From contig OX442319.1 in NCBI GenBank assembly GCA_949358305.1, positions 4,402,001-4,466,000 on the forward strand: a DNA stretch of 64,000 nucleotides, given 5' to 3'. Origin of the DNA: Strigamia acuminata. Taxonomy: Eukaryota; Arthropoda; Chilopoda; Geophilomorpha; Linotaeniidae. The notes under the pieces are model-generated. The model ran no database searches. It was given only the letters and a program-made list of their open reading frames with translations, and was not told the origin of the DNA. Of this stretch, positions 10,901 through 23,159 are shown piece by piece. How positions within the stretch are numbered: position 1 is the first letter of the stretch; each line of letters opens with the position of its first letter. Made by a program: the position numbers and the translations under genes.

Positions 10901-12232
10901 TTGGTTTATCGAGCGAATGCGACCACTGAAAATTAATTAATTTAGAGTTTGGTTTGGTTTTTGCATGGATATCCGTTCGTTACTCCGATGGTGTCGCATA
11001 GACGCAAAGTATTGAATGAACCGACGGCGAATAACTCGCCGTGCGGTGCCCAAGCGACGGAAGTGATGGGATATTCGTGCGCTGGACTGCTGTAAATCTG
11101 GCGTCCGTAGGAGTCCCACACCTGGATTTAAGGCTTAATTTAGTAATCGATATTGGGGATTGGGTTTTTGGAAGTAATACTTTGTATCGGCAGTCTTCTG
11201 CTCCGGATAGAATCAAATTGTTGTTGGCATTCCACGCAACTTTCAGAATTAATCCTTCGTGGGCTTTCCACTGTTAATTTTGATTATTTGGTTATTTTGG
11301 AAGAAGAAATAATAATTTATTTTTTACTTGAATGGATTTTTGTGTTGGTTGTAATGGTTTAATGATAAGATTTTTTCCGTTGGTTAGGAGAACTTCGGCT
11401 GAGTTTGGACTCCATGCAACTGAGTAGATAGGAATATCTGAAGAAAAAAGATAAAGGTGGTTAATCTATTGGAATATTTCGATATTTATGGTTTTGTTTT
11501 ATTATATTACTCGTCTGGGCTAAAGTGGAGCGCAACATTCCACTTCGGGACCAGATTTTTGCTTGACCGTCTTCGCCAACAGTGATGAGCGCCATTCCAT
11601 CCGAACTCCAACATCCGGCTAAAATGGCGCCACGATGAGCTTCCACGCTCTTTTCAATCCTACCAGCTTTTGATATTAAATGAAATTTACCTGTTTGTAA
11701 ATAAAATAATGTTTTTTTTTATATGTTTGGATGGACACCACGTGGTCGGGGGAGAGCCACGGGACGCTGGACACAACACACACGATAAGATTAACTACGA
11801 AATACACGTGGTGCGCGAGAGCTGTGTGAGTGCCGTGTGTTGCGGGTGAGTGATCAGCCCGCGTGGGCAGCTGGTCGCAGTATTTTTATTGTTTCGTTAC
11901 CTTCCGTGGTAGTCAATACAAAAATATCGGATCCGCTCTGCTTCTTGGAACCCATTGAGTGAATCCTGGGAAACCAATGCATGTCGGTAGGAAAAAGATC
12001 TTCCGACAGATCAGCCACTTTGGTGGTATCTCCCGTAGGTAGATGCCATCGCAGAACTGCGTGATCGTCAGCGCAGGAATAGACGTCGTCCGGACTTGCC
12101 CATCCGACACAACTGGCAATATCACGATGTACAAAGATGTCAAGGGTTTACGGGAAGTCATTTTTGGATTTAAATGGAAATAGAATAAAGGATATGTTTT
12201 GCTTCTTTCAATAAACTGATTTTTAGTCTCAT
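7982..12232 (-). CDS. IFT80: Intraflagellar transport protein 80 homolog (complete, 17 coding exons)
   Basis: IFT80 is a subunit of the IFT-B complex that carries cargo along cilia and flagella. Exons on the plus scale are 12196-12232, 11901-12128, 11511-11690, 11328-11437, 11181-11270, 10984-11121, 10801-10925, 10494-10742, 10273-10436, 10150-10214, 9953-10088, 9744-9891, 9052-9223, 8898-8987, 8667-8839, 8478-8601 and 7982-8071. The phases join perfectly into 772 codons plus TGA, close to the usual ~777 aa. The protein starts [13 protein letters not shown], shows WD-repeat blades such as [29 protein letters not shown] and [17 protein letters not shown], then [10 protein letters not shown] and an alpha-solenoid C-terminus ending [15 protein letters not shown]. 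Intron 1 is AT-AC and intron 13 is GC-AG; the rest are GT-AG. Introns 2 and 12 are enlarged by a shared repeat. A 5' UTR intron at 12265-12570 is likely. The identification is very secure. Confidence 0.97.
8988..9051 (-). other. IFT80: GC-AG intron (IFT80 intron 13)
   Basis: The donor reads AAG|GCAAGT and the acceptor GTGTAG. The 64-nt intron is the only one that joins LCRFIK to [11 protein letters not shown] in frame. GC-AG introns with an otherwise strong donor are a known minor class of U2 introns. Confidence 0.85.
9305..9358. repeat. Dispersed repeat copy inside IFT80 intron 12
   Basis: The block TGTTTGGACGGACACCATG and the ~35 nt after it closely match 11724-11778 in intron 2. Intron 12 (9224-9743) is 520 nt in a gene whose typical intron is 60-100 nt, which implies an insertion of roughly 400 nt. 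No target-site duplication could be fixed by eye. Confidence 0.7.
11724..11778. repeat. Dispersed repeat copy inside IFT80 intron 2
   Basis: Starts TGTTTGGATGGACACCACG and matches the copy at 9305-9358 in the same orientation with about 10 differences. The two insertions diverge after ~55 nt, so this may be the conserved end of a SINE or MITE family. Confidence 0.7.
12129..12195 (-). other. IFT80: U12-type AT-AC intron (IFT80 intron 1)
   Basis: On the minus strand the 67-nt intron begins ATATCCTTT, the canonical U12 AT-AC donor, and ends TTTGTAC. A perfect-looking U12 branch motif (CCTTGAC) lies about 10 nt before the 3' end. Splicing here restores AAA-C|AT-CGT, reading [13 protein letters not shown]. 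Every reading without this intron meets a stop, and no GT-AG alternative restores the frame. Confidence 0.9.
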
Positions 12233-12686
12233 CTTCCGAATGCGAAAGGCAATTGTATCACAATCTGTAAAAAATATAAATTAATGTATTAATTTTAGAG
12301 TGTTGGTCAATTCCCACACTAGAGGGAGCATCATTACAACGAGTAAAACCCAGCTCAACATCGTCAACACATTTTGAGTTTTGACTTCATTTCTAGTAGA
12401 TTCCGGTTGTGTTTGGCAAGATACTTTCAATATTTTATAGAGAATTTGTCGCTATTGATCTACTTAATTATCCAACATTTCCAACACTAAATTATCGCAT
12501 GAATGTAGGCGTCGTTGTAAACGTATGCCGCTTGTTTACAATTTATAAATTAAAACTTCGTGTAACTCACTTGATAATATGAACCAGCAGAGAAAGAATT
12601 CTCGATGCGAGCAACTAAGCTGCGTACGGCATTTGATGTCGTCAAACGTGATAGTAAAGTTCAAACAAACCCAAACTAAGCATGCA

Positions 12687-12700
12687 GTTGCTATGACAAC
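12687..12700. promoter_or_regulatory. RFX-type X-box upstream of IFT80
   Basis: GTTGCTATGACAAC is an imperfect palindrome matching the RFX X-box consensus (two half sites separated by 2 nt). It lies 454 bp upstream of the IFT80 ATG and just upstream of an inferred 5' UTR donor (ATCAA|GTGAGT near 12570). RFX factors regulate ciliary genes through such sites, so the position fits. Binding is inferred. Confidence 0.7.
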
Positions 12701-12946
12701 AAACGAAACAAAATCATACTTTAATCAATAATCAATCCTGTTCATAGATGGCGCTGCTGTCGTTTCTGTTTATATGGTTTTTGGCGTGAGATATTTACAC
12801 CAAAAAGTTTACTTTTTTAAAAACGTTTATTTTTGAAGTTTAATAAGGAAATTACAATAAAACAATTGATTTTTAAAAAAAATAAATCGGCAAATAATTT
12901 CTCATTTCTGTTTGTCTCGACAAAATTCCGGAATTTCAACGAGGAT

Positions 12947-13246
12947 TTATTGCTCGGGAATATCGAAGGGTTCCTGTACGATGTACACTGGGTGTAAAAA
13001 CCATTTTATTTAATTATTTTATTTGTTATGTCTACCTTTGTAATCGACAGCTAGCATCCACAAACAGCGCATCGTTACAAATAGATATTTAAGTCGCAAC
13101 AGAGTTTCGTTTGAGGTTCTCACAACGAAGAAAACGATTGTGAACAGAATCATGGCGCCGTGGAGCAATTCCTCCTGCTTGCCGACTACACTTATTCCAT
13201 TGTAATCAATAGCAATACTTAAACCCCGCGGTTCAGCCGTCGCCAT
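12947..13246 (-). CDS. Small predicted membrane protein, 83 aa, two exons
   Basis: The ATG at 13246-13244 (context AAAATGG) opens a 211-nt exon (13036-13246). A 48-nt GT-AG intron (12988-13035) and a 41-nt second exon (12947-12987) follow, ending at TAA. The phases agree and give 83 residues: MATAEPRGLSIAIDYNG..., a hydrophobic segment (HGAMILFTIVFFVV), a second weaker one (LFVTMRCLWMLAV) and a short acidic tail VQEPFDIPEQ. No family was recognised. It is divergently oriented with the kinase gene at 14111, about 860 bp away, so the two may share a promoter region. A short spurious frame cannot be fully excluded, but start context, intron signals and phase all agree. Confidence 0.65.
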
Positions 13247-13445
13247 TTTATTCACCGAAATAATAATTTATTTGTTACATTCTTGAGACAATAACACAAC
13301 GCATGAGCACGTGTTAAAGTGCAATTTTGTAACATAATGATACGGAACTTTGTAGCAATATTAAATAAATAAATAAATGATTTTTGCTCGTTGTAGCGCC
13401 GTAATGTTTTTTGAAATTCGCGCCTTGTGTTGCACTTGCTGCCAT

Positions 13446-13467
13446 CTTGGACAAATATTTGTCCAAG
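13446..13467. promoter_or_regulatory. 22-bp perfect palindrome in divergent promoter region
   Basis: CTTGGACAAAT is followed immediately by its exact reverse complement, with no spacer. It lies about 200 bp upstream of the 83-aa gene's start. A dimeric factor site is possible. Confidence 0.45.
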
Positions 13468-14026
13468 CTGCCATAGGTCAAGTAGGGTCATGTAGTCATG
13501 TGATTTGTTTAAAAACGGAGAAATATATTGATAACATTTTATTTTTCTTTTATGAAAAATCCTGTTTGGGTTGCAACAGCGAAAAAATGAAATTCCGGGT
13601 TGAAAATTGATAATTAAAATATCGAGGAAATTCTAAAAAGTGTTGCGTCATCCATTGGTATCTCGAACGAACATGTAAACCTCACCGTCATTGGTCGAGC
13701 CACATTGATGCTCGTGATTGGCCGTGGCAAATGCCGGCGAAAGTATTGCACCTGATTGCATGAGATGATGTAAGGTAGATACAGTATGCTAAGACAGACG
13801 TTTTTCGTTGTTCATCCGACAACTATCCGCTTTTTACTGTACAGGTAACTGCTGACATCAAGCAGAAATTTTTCTTTATCTCGCTAATAAGTAATCACAG
13901 ATAGGAAGGGGATTTTAGAAACATTTTTCCGGTTTTTATTCCATATTTGGCTGTATCACATTGTCGCTATTCTCGCGTAATGATAGCTACTCTCATTTGT
14001 TCCTAAGTTCCCCGGGGTTTATTTAA

Positions 14027-14034
14027 TGACGTCA
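14027..14034. promoter_or_regulatory. Consensus CRE (TGACGTCA) upstream of MAPKAPK2
   Basis: The perfect 8-bp ATF/CREB palindrome lies 77 bp before the kinase ATG. The same octamer also occurs at 584-591 next to transposon debris, so chance is possible. Confidence 0.4.
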
Positions 14035-14110
14035 TTTCTCCCACTCGGAACACATAAACTAGGATTTATTGTTACGGGATATCCATACAGATTTGACCAC
14101 GGATCATTCT

Positions 14111-17830
<3,720 letters not shown>

Positions 17831-18488
17831 GAACAAAACAAACGAACTAAATCCTCCTCCGAGTCTTCATATTTCACTTTCACGACAATTTCGTAATTAT
17901 AAAATGAAATTACAGCATTTAGATACATAGCCGTATTGTATTATATCGACAAATTACATTTTATAATTATATTTTAATAAGACAAATAATAATAATAAGT
18001 TTAGCCGTGTTGAGAGCGAGTGTTGAAATCAATTTGCACATTCCACTTGACTGTATATTTATTTCGTTTTTAATTTTTTTTTTGTTTTGTTTTGATTTGC
18101 ATTTTTAAAAGAAAACGAACAAAAAAAAATCTGCTCAGAAGATAGAATTATTATTCGAGTCTGTTTTTGTGGTTTTTATGGAGTTAAAAGTAAATATTTT
18201 GTTATATTTTACATGTTAGAACTATATAATTGATTATGCTGCTTGTAATTTCTCGTATGAATGGTTTTGAATTTTATTTTAGTGTTGTGTGCTGTGGTTA
18301 TAGGTAGCGTGAGACAATGCGGTTCTAGAGAAATGAATGTGCATGTAAACGGAAGTAGATTGTTCCTAATGTGTCCATAGTATGATAAACTGATTGTTTT
18401 ATATCAAAAATTGTATTTAAGAAATAAATTTCTTGTATTTTAAGCAATATCTTCTTATTTTAAATAATTAATTGTAGAATTTAAAAAT
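17831..18488. other. Convergent 3' UTRs of MAPKAPK2 and the heptad-repeat gene
   Basis: AT-rich sequence between the kinase stop and the stop of the minus-strand gene at 18489. It contains the plus-strand AATAAA at 18423-18428. The transcripts probably come close to or overlap each other at their 3' ends. Confidence 0.6.
18423..18428 (+). terminator. Poly(A) signal AATAAA, probable MAPKAPK2 3' end
   Basis: Canonical hexamer about 595 nt after the kinase stop codon and the last plus-strand AATAAA before the next gene. Confidence 0.5.
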
Positions 18489-19061
18489 TTACGCCAAAAT
18501 GGCGACTTTCTCGGCTTTAATGGCGACTTTCTCGTCCTTAATGGCGACTTTCTCGTCCTTAATGGCGACTTTCTCGTCCTTAATGGCGACTTTCTCGTCC
18601 TTAATGGCGACTTTCTCGTCCTTAATGGCGACTTTCTCGTCCTTAATGGCGACTTTCTCGTCCTTAATGGCGACTTTCTCGTCCTTAATGGCGACTTTCT
18701 CGTCCTTAATGGCGATTTTAAACGTTTCTAACTCCGATGCAGTGAAGGCTTCTCGGACGACATTAGGGTTAACCTCCGGGACGGTATTAGTGGCGACTTC
18801 CGTTTCCGGGATCTCCGTAGTTATTTCTTTGACCTCATCTTCAATTGTTATAACTTGGATTTCTTTTGTGGGGTCTGTGACGATTCGTTTCCTTCGTTTC
18901 TTCGGTGTCCAGCACTCTGGTATTTCCAGTTGCCGGTACGTCTTACTTGGTCGTGCTTCACTAGTGAATTGTTCATCCGACACTAATTGTCCGTTTTGGT
19001 ACGTCCGATGACGAACTGAAATAACGTCGTCAACTAAAATATTATGACTTCTTTTCGGCAT
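18489..19061 (-). CDS. Uncharacterised 190-aa basic/acidic protein with C-terminal heptapeptide repeat
   Basis: The single-exon frame runs from ATG 19061-19059 to TAA 18491-18489. The first ~135 residues are not repetitive. They contain a bipartite-looking basic stretch TPKKRRKRIV (a likely nuclear signal) and then an acidic, Thr/Glu-rich stretch. The C-terminus is nine copies of AIKDEKV plus one AIKAEKV, predicted to be a charged alpha helix. No family was recognised. The unique part and the ATG support a real gene; copy number is likely polymorphic between individuals. It lies tail-to-tail with MAPKAPK2. Confidence 0.65.
   Translation of the reverse strand: MPKRSHNILVDDVISVRHRTYQNGQLVSDEQFTSEARPSKTYRQLEIPECWTPKKRRKRIVTDPTKEIQVITIEDEVKEITTEIPETEVATNTVPEVNPNVVREAFTASELETFKIAIKDEKVAIKDEKVAIKDEKVAIKDEKVAIKDEKVAIKDEKVAIKDEKVAIKDEKVAIKDEKVAIKAEKVAILA
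18499..18715. repeat. 21-bp coding minisatellite, ~10 copies
   Basis: The unit, containing ATGGCGACTTTCTCGTCC on the plus strand, is almost perfectly repeated (one variant unit at the 3' end of the gene) and encodes AIKDEKV on the minus strand. Near-identity of units points to recent slippage or gene conversion. Confidence 0.95.
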
Positions 19062-19282
19062 GTTTAATAAAGTTAGATTCGTATTGCGATTGCGACAACA
19101 AAAAAGCAGAATAAACTGTAGCGACAGTTGCGTGATTTGTTTATGTTAAAAAAACGAAATCTACTGCAAATATGTTGCAAAAACGTATCCAGAATGTCAC
19201 TAAGACGTTTTACTTATTTGCTTTTAAGTTAATTCAACAAGGCAATTCCTCAAATACCGAAAAAAGACGATAAATTTAATAA

Positions 19283-20222
19283 TAACAACATTTATTTTAC
19301 AATAACTACATGAATTTCGGTACAAACAGTTTTAACAGTTTATTTTCGTTCAATATTCCTGATAATTTAATTTTCGTTTGTGTGTGTTGCATGGTGGTAA
19401 TGAATAGTCGTGTTTTCTGAATAAATTATCCTGGAATCGGAAATATAGGTGGTAAAAATCCTACAGTAGTTGTAGCAGTTGCATTAGCCCTCCTTGTAGT
19501 AGTAGAAGTAGGCCTAGTAGTAGTAGCACCGGGCGCAGTTAGTATTAGAGGGAAAACACTCGGAACAGTGCATACATTATACACTATTCTTGTGCTATTC
19601 TGCAAGATGGGACAGCATTTTAGATTTGAAGGGCACCACTGATCACCATTGCAAATGGTGGCTTGCAGACCTGATGCTGGAATTGATGGAAGTGGCGATG
19701 GACAGAAACCTTGTTTGTCTGAAAGTCAAGTGGTTTTCAATATCTGGATTTTTGCTCAGTGGAATAATAACCAGATAATAAACTCGAGCAAATATTTTGT
19801 ATTTTACTTACTTGGACAACAATTCGGTGATTGAAGTTTGCAACAAATTGTTTGAACGTTTGAAGAACAAGTTGAACACCCAATAGTGCCAAAACATTGC
19901 ACTTGGACAGTGTAGGTTGTAATAAAGTAATAGAACAGAATAATCCACATCATGCTTGGATAAAATTATGCATGAATCTCTCGCATATTGATGATGTTTC
20001 ACAGAATAAATAATTTTTTTTTAAAAAAAATGCGTGGGAAAGTATTTTTTATATAAAATAATGTCATTTTTATTCAGGAGTTCTATTCATACAAATTGAT
20101 TTACACTGACAAGTTAGATAAGAGGATACATAATAAAAGCATGTCCTATTGGCTTGGAAGGAATAAAAATAGTTATTCGGCATTTAGGTCCTAACCCTAA
20201 CATCCTAAACATATAAAGATGT
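19283..20222. repeat. Direct duplication, copy A (contains WAP-like gene A)
   Basis: About 940 bp are nearly identical to 23160-24062, covering the gene, its 3' end and ~270 bp upstream of its ATG. The match stops at the sequence ATATAAAGATGT. Here it continues into ATGGTTTG, whereas copy B runs into an LTR. Confidence 0.93.
19426..19953 (-). CDS. Small secreted cysteine-rich (WAP-like) protein, copy A
   Basis: Two exons (19812-19953 and 19426-19718) joined by a 93-nt GT-AG intron give 144 aa. The N-terminus MMWIILFYYFITTYTVQVQC is a convincing signal peptide. Exon 1 adds a Cys-rich stretch (GCSTCSS, TICCK, NCCP). Exon 2 has KQGFCPSP, CNGDQWCPSNLKCCP and VCTVP, resembling a whey-acidic-protein four-disulfide core that lacks two of the usual eight cysteines. 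A Thr-rich tail (likely O-glycosylated) and FLPPIFPIPG end the protein. A minus-strand AATAAA lies at 19297-19292. A secreted inhibitor, antimicrobial or matrix protein is possible, but the function is not established. Confidence 0.75.
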
Positions 20223-20681
20223 ATGGTTTGTCCTACTTTTTTTTAATGTCAAGGTATTCTGACAATAAAATCGACGGGTCATAAAGCAATTCAAAATTGT
20301 GTGTCAAGAAAACTGAAATTATTATCCAAAAAAATCTAAAAGCTGGAAAAAACAGCTAAGTTAGCCAACTTGTAAAACTAAGAAATAAAAACACTGACCA
20401 ACTGCCCATTGTGGCCGTCTGGCGGACAATGGGCACTGCCCCACTAATAAAACGGTTTTAGTCCCGGAAGTGTTCTCTGAACCAATCGGACGAGCTTACC
20501 AAAGCTTACCAAAATAAAGAAATAAAGTGAACAATATTGATCGCCAACAATGTCACAATAACGTCCAGTATACGTCATTCGTATAAGCAATATGTTCACG
20601 TGTCGTTAACATGCATGTTATGCAATACATGAAGGATTTGTTTCAGACTTCTGTCATTTTCATTTGGCCCGTACAGTCGAC
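20223..20681. other. Intergenic / 5' region of the LRR gene
   Basis: No coding sequence. An acceptor-like TTTGTTTCAG ends at 20646, about 35 nt before the ATG at 20682, so a 5' UTR intron may exist. Confidence 0.45.
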
Positions 20682-22004
20682 ATGCCACGCAGGAAATCCG
20701 CTTCGAGTTTGGAAGATTTGTGTTTGAAAGTGGTGACCAGTCGACTTGAAGATCCAGCGATGCAAGATCAACTGGAAAATCTACCGCCCGTGTTTATTAA
20801 TAACATATTTGAAAGTATACCAAAGTATCGCACTTGGATAGGCAGATTATACCAAGTGCCAGATCACGATCGACGTTTGTCTTCAAAAACATTCATTCAA
20901 CCTGGCACCATGGCACTACACCATTTGAATCAGTTTGATATTTCCATCATTCCTCTACTCGATAAAATTGGCCAAACTTGTATAAACCTTGTGCATTTAA
21001 GTTTGGCACGACAATACCCCGATACTTCAATGACAACTGAATCTTTAGTCAATCTGCTGCAGAATTTACCGAAACTTCAATATTTAAACCTTTCGTGTCG
21101 AAAAGAAGAATGCATGGATGAAGTTGCTGCTGCAATCGGAAAGAATTGTCCATTGATGAAACAGCTCAACATGGAGTTTTGCTCAAAGCTTACTGACATT
21201 GGGCTGCGGTCATTGTGCCCTTGCAGCAAGCTCAATTCTTTGAATATTACAGCAACTAATACCACAGACGAGGGGCATTTCTTCGTTCTCAACCAACTGC
21301 CACTTTTAGAAGAGTTCGAGCATGATCTTTGGTACAGAATGTTTTTTAAATTAGCCAAGCTGTCGTCTGTCTATTCCATCAAAACTATTGCAATGCGGAG
21401 TAGCAGACATATCCCTATCCTGACAACAAATTTTCCACATTTAAGAAACTTGACGTTGAAAAGAGTGGAAGGTTTGGATTTTAATATTGTAATATGGCCA
21501 CAACGATTGAAAGCTCTCCATCTGGAGGAAGTTACACTGGTGAATATTAGACTTATTGATCGCGCTAGGCCAATGTTGGAGGAGTTATCTTTAAGTGGTT
21601 GTACATTTAGCGATGAAAGTGATGCTTTTAATGCTCCATTGAAAAACCTTCGTCGTCTGAATTTAAGCTGTAGAAATGCAGCCGTTACTGAACAACAAAT
21701 GAAAACGTTGTTTGTACAATGTAAAAGTTTAGAAACATTGTTTTTTACTGATTGTGCAATGCTTTCTGACGATTTAATTTTAAAACTTATTGCAGAGTTG
21801 AATGTGCTACAATTTTTAGGATTCCACAGATGCCACTTGATTACTTCTGTTTCCATCATAAAATTGTTGGACGTAGAAAATGCGATGAATACGTTACGAA
21901 TAAGGGTGTGTAATAATATTGGCCGTTCAGATTGTGCTGAAATTGAGTGTCAGGTTAAACGTAAAAACTTGAATTTGCAGGTAGAATACTCAACGTTGTC
22001 CTGA
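20682..22004 (+). CDS. Leucine-rich-repeat protein with BC-box/Cul2-box, ZYG11-like (putative CRL2 substrate receptor)
   Basis: The single-exon gene encodes 440 aa and starts at the ATG of MPRRKSASS; the TTG at 20664 upstream is not used. Residues 9-18 (SLEDLCLKVV) fit the Elongin-C-binding BC-box pattern, and 34-42 (LPPVFINNI) fit the Cullin-2 box. The same order opens ZYG11/ZER1 proteins. LRR units follow from about residue 100 (LVHLSLA, LQYLNLS, MKQLNMEFCSKLTDIGL, LNSLNI, LRNLTLK, LKALHLEE, LEELSLSGC, LRRLNLS, LETLFFTDC). The armadillo domain of full ZYG11 is absent. By family analogy it would present substrates to a Cullin-2 ubiquitin ligase; the target is unknown. An F-box-LRR protein is the alternative. 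AATAAA is at 22189-22194. Confidence 0.8.
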   Translation: MPRRKSASSLEDLCLKVVTSRLEDPAMQDQLENLPPVFINNIFESIPKYRTWIGRLYQVPDHDRRLSSKTFIQPGTMALHHLNQFDISIIPLLDKIGQTCINLVHLSLARQYPDTSMTTESLVNLLQNLPKLQYLNLSCRKEECMDEVAAAIGKNCPLMKQLNMEFCSKLTDIGLRSLCPCSKLNSLNITATNTTDEGHFFVLNQLPLLEEFEHDLWYRMFFKLAKLSSVYSIKTIAMRSSRHIPILTTNFPHLRNLTLKRVEGLDFNIVIWPQRLKALHLEEVTLVNIRLIDRARPMLEELSLSGCTFSDESDAFNAPLKNLRRLNLSCRNAAVTEQQMKTLFVQCKSLETLFFTDCAMLSDDLILKLIAELNVLQFLGFHRCHLITSVSIIKLLDVENAMNTLRIRVCNNIGRSDCAEIECQVKRKNLNLQVEYSTLS

Positions 22005-22194
22005 CCGTTTTGTTATTTGTCTCAACTTCCTGTAACTGTTAGAATTGAATGTTTGCTTATGAATTAAAATGGTGCAAAGCGCTTTATGTTGCTGGCGTTT
22101 TCATTTTCAGCGTTTTTTTTTTATTCTTAAATTTTCTTTTTTAGTGTTTTTAATTTTGGCGTTTTTAATTAATTAATGTAATGACTGAAATAAA

Positions 22195-22431
22195 CAAAAT
22201 TTCTAGCGTTTTTTATGCCAGCGTTTTATTCGGGTACGTCGCGTGTACAGTACGTGTTCGCGTAATGTATACATGTAATTACATGCAACGAGTTACAATT
22301 GTATGTTTACAATTCAATTCATACACGAATTGGAAAATGTAAAAACGTTCTAGTTTTTATATCTTATCAGTAATTGTTCTAAAAAAAATTAAATTAGAAA
22401 AAACTAAACTCAACAAAAAATGCAAAACTAT
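22195..22431. other. Intergenic, nothing recognised
   Basis: AT-rich sequence after the LRR gene's poly(A) signal, with no coding frame or repeat structure recognised. Confidence 0.4.
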
Positions 22432-22617
22432 AAACCAAAGATGAACTTTATCCCTGGCCACATGCTTGTCCAAACTAGCCCAAATCTCCGAAATCTTAGC
22501 CCGATCCACATGTCTATTGTACCGACCGAACTCGATGACCTCCCAATCCAATGAAATCCATTTAACCTTCAAGAAAATATCAACCGGTCCGCTCCACGGC
22601 CACCCCTTGAACTGCCA
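22432..22617 (-). pseudogene. CDC73: CDC73 (parafibromin) C-terminal fragment
   Basis: The 62-codon minus-strand stretch begins WQFKGWPW and continues GPVDIFLKVKWISLDW, RHVDRAKISEIWASLDKH and KVHLWF. It follows the conserved end of CDC73, the Paf1-complex subunit, in order. Internal pieces of the domain are missing (a few residues after GWPW and ~15 in the middle), and the stop expected after the final Phe is absent. An AG acceptor-like dinucleotide (ACAACAG) lies just upstream. No other CDC73 exon is near, so this is a decayed exon or gene fragment. Confidence 0.75.
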
Positions 22618-23159
22618 CTGTTGTCAACAATTTTATACCTCTTTGTCATTGAACATTGTTATCAACGAAGCACCTACAGATGAGCAAGTGCAAAAAATTT
22701 CAAATTTCTAAATTGACATACCGGTATTGTAGCGACCGATCAGAGTCAAGTGCATTTTTTTTTTAAACTTACCATATATAAGGTATTTTACTTTTGAATA
22801 AAGTTATCATGCAAAAAAGATTCTAAAAAGTAGAAATTAGTGGAGAATAGCCATAATTTGTAGTGATAAAGTTATAACAATGTCCTGTATGCATATTTTG
22901 TGTGATGTAATTACCATTAGCCTGTGTAGACAATAGCTATAGTTTGTATGCAAACAATGGACCCAGGCTATTTCTATGAACATGCATGTGAAAATTGTTG
23001 AAAAACAAAGAAAGCAAAACAATACGTGAAATATCAAGAGAACTTGCCTTGCCAAAAACTGCTGTTGGTATAGAATTTCAACCAGTTCAAAACAACTGGC
23101 TCCATGCAATAGTCATTCATCAGCACCTGCAGTTACTAACAAATGGTCGACGATAAACT
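22618..23159. other. Intergenic, nothing recognised
   Basis: Short open frames without domains, including a hydrophobic minus-strand one at 22837-23109. No upstream CDC73 exons were found here. Confidence 0.45.

Larger units (their letters stand above)
13247..14110. other. Divergent intergenic region between the 83-aa gene and MAPKAPK2
   Basis: It holds a 22-bp perfect palindrome (13446-13467), a YY1-like GCCATCTTGG at 13441-13450 overlapping it, and a consensus CRE at 14027-14034. Both 5' UTRs presumably lie here; no TATA box is evident. Confidence 0.5.

Noticed and set aside
11913-12161. 82-codon frame starting [10 protein letters not shown] as the IFT80 N-terminus
   Set aside because: It is in a different frame from the WD repeats and begins inside the AT-AC intron.
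20664-20681. Upstream TTG as start of the LRR gene
   Set aside because: Nuclear genes rarely use TTG; the ATG at 20682 gives the BC-box at the expected N-terminal position.
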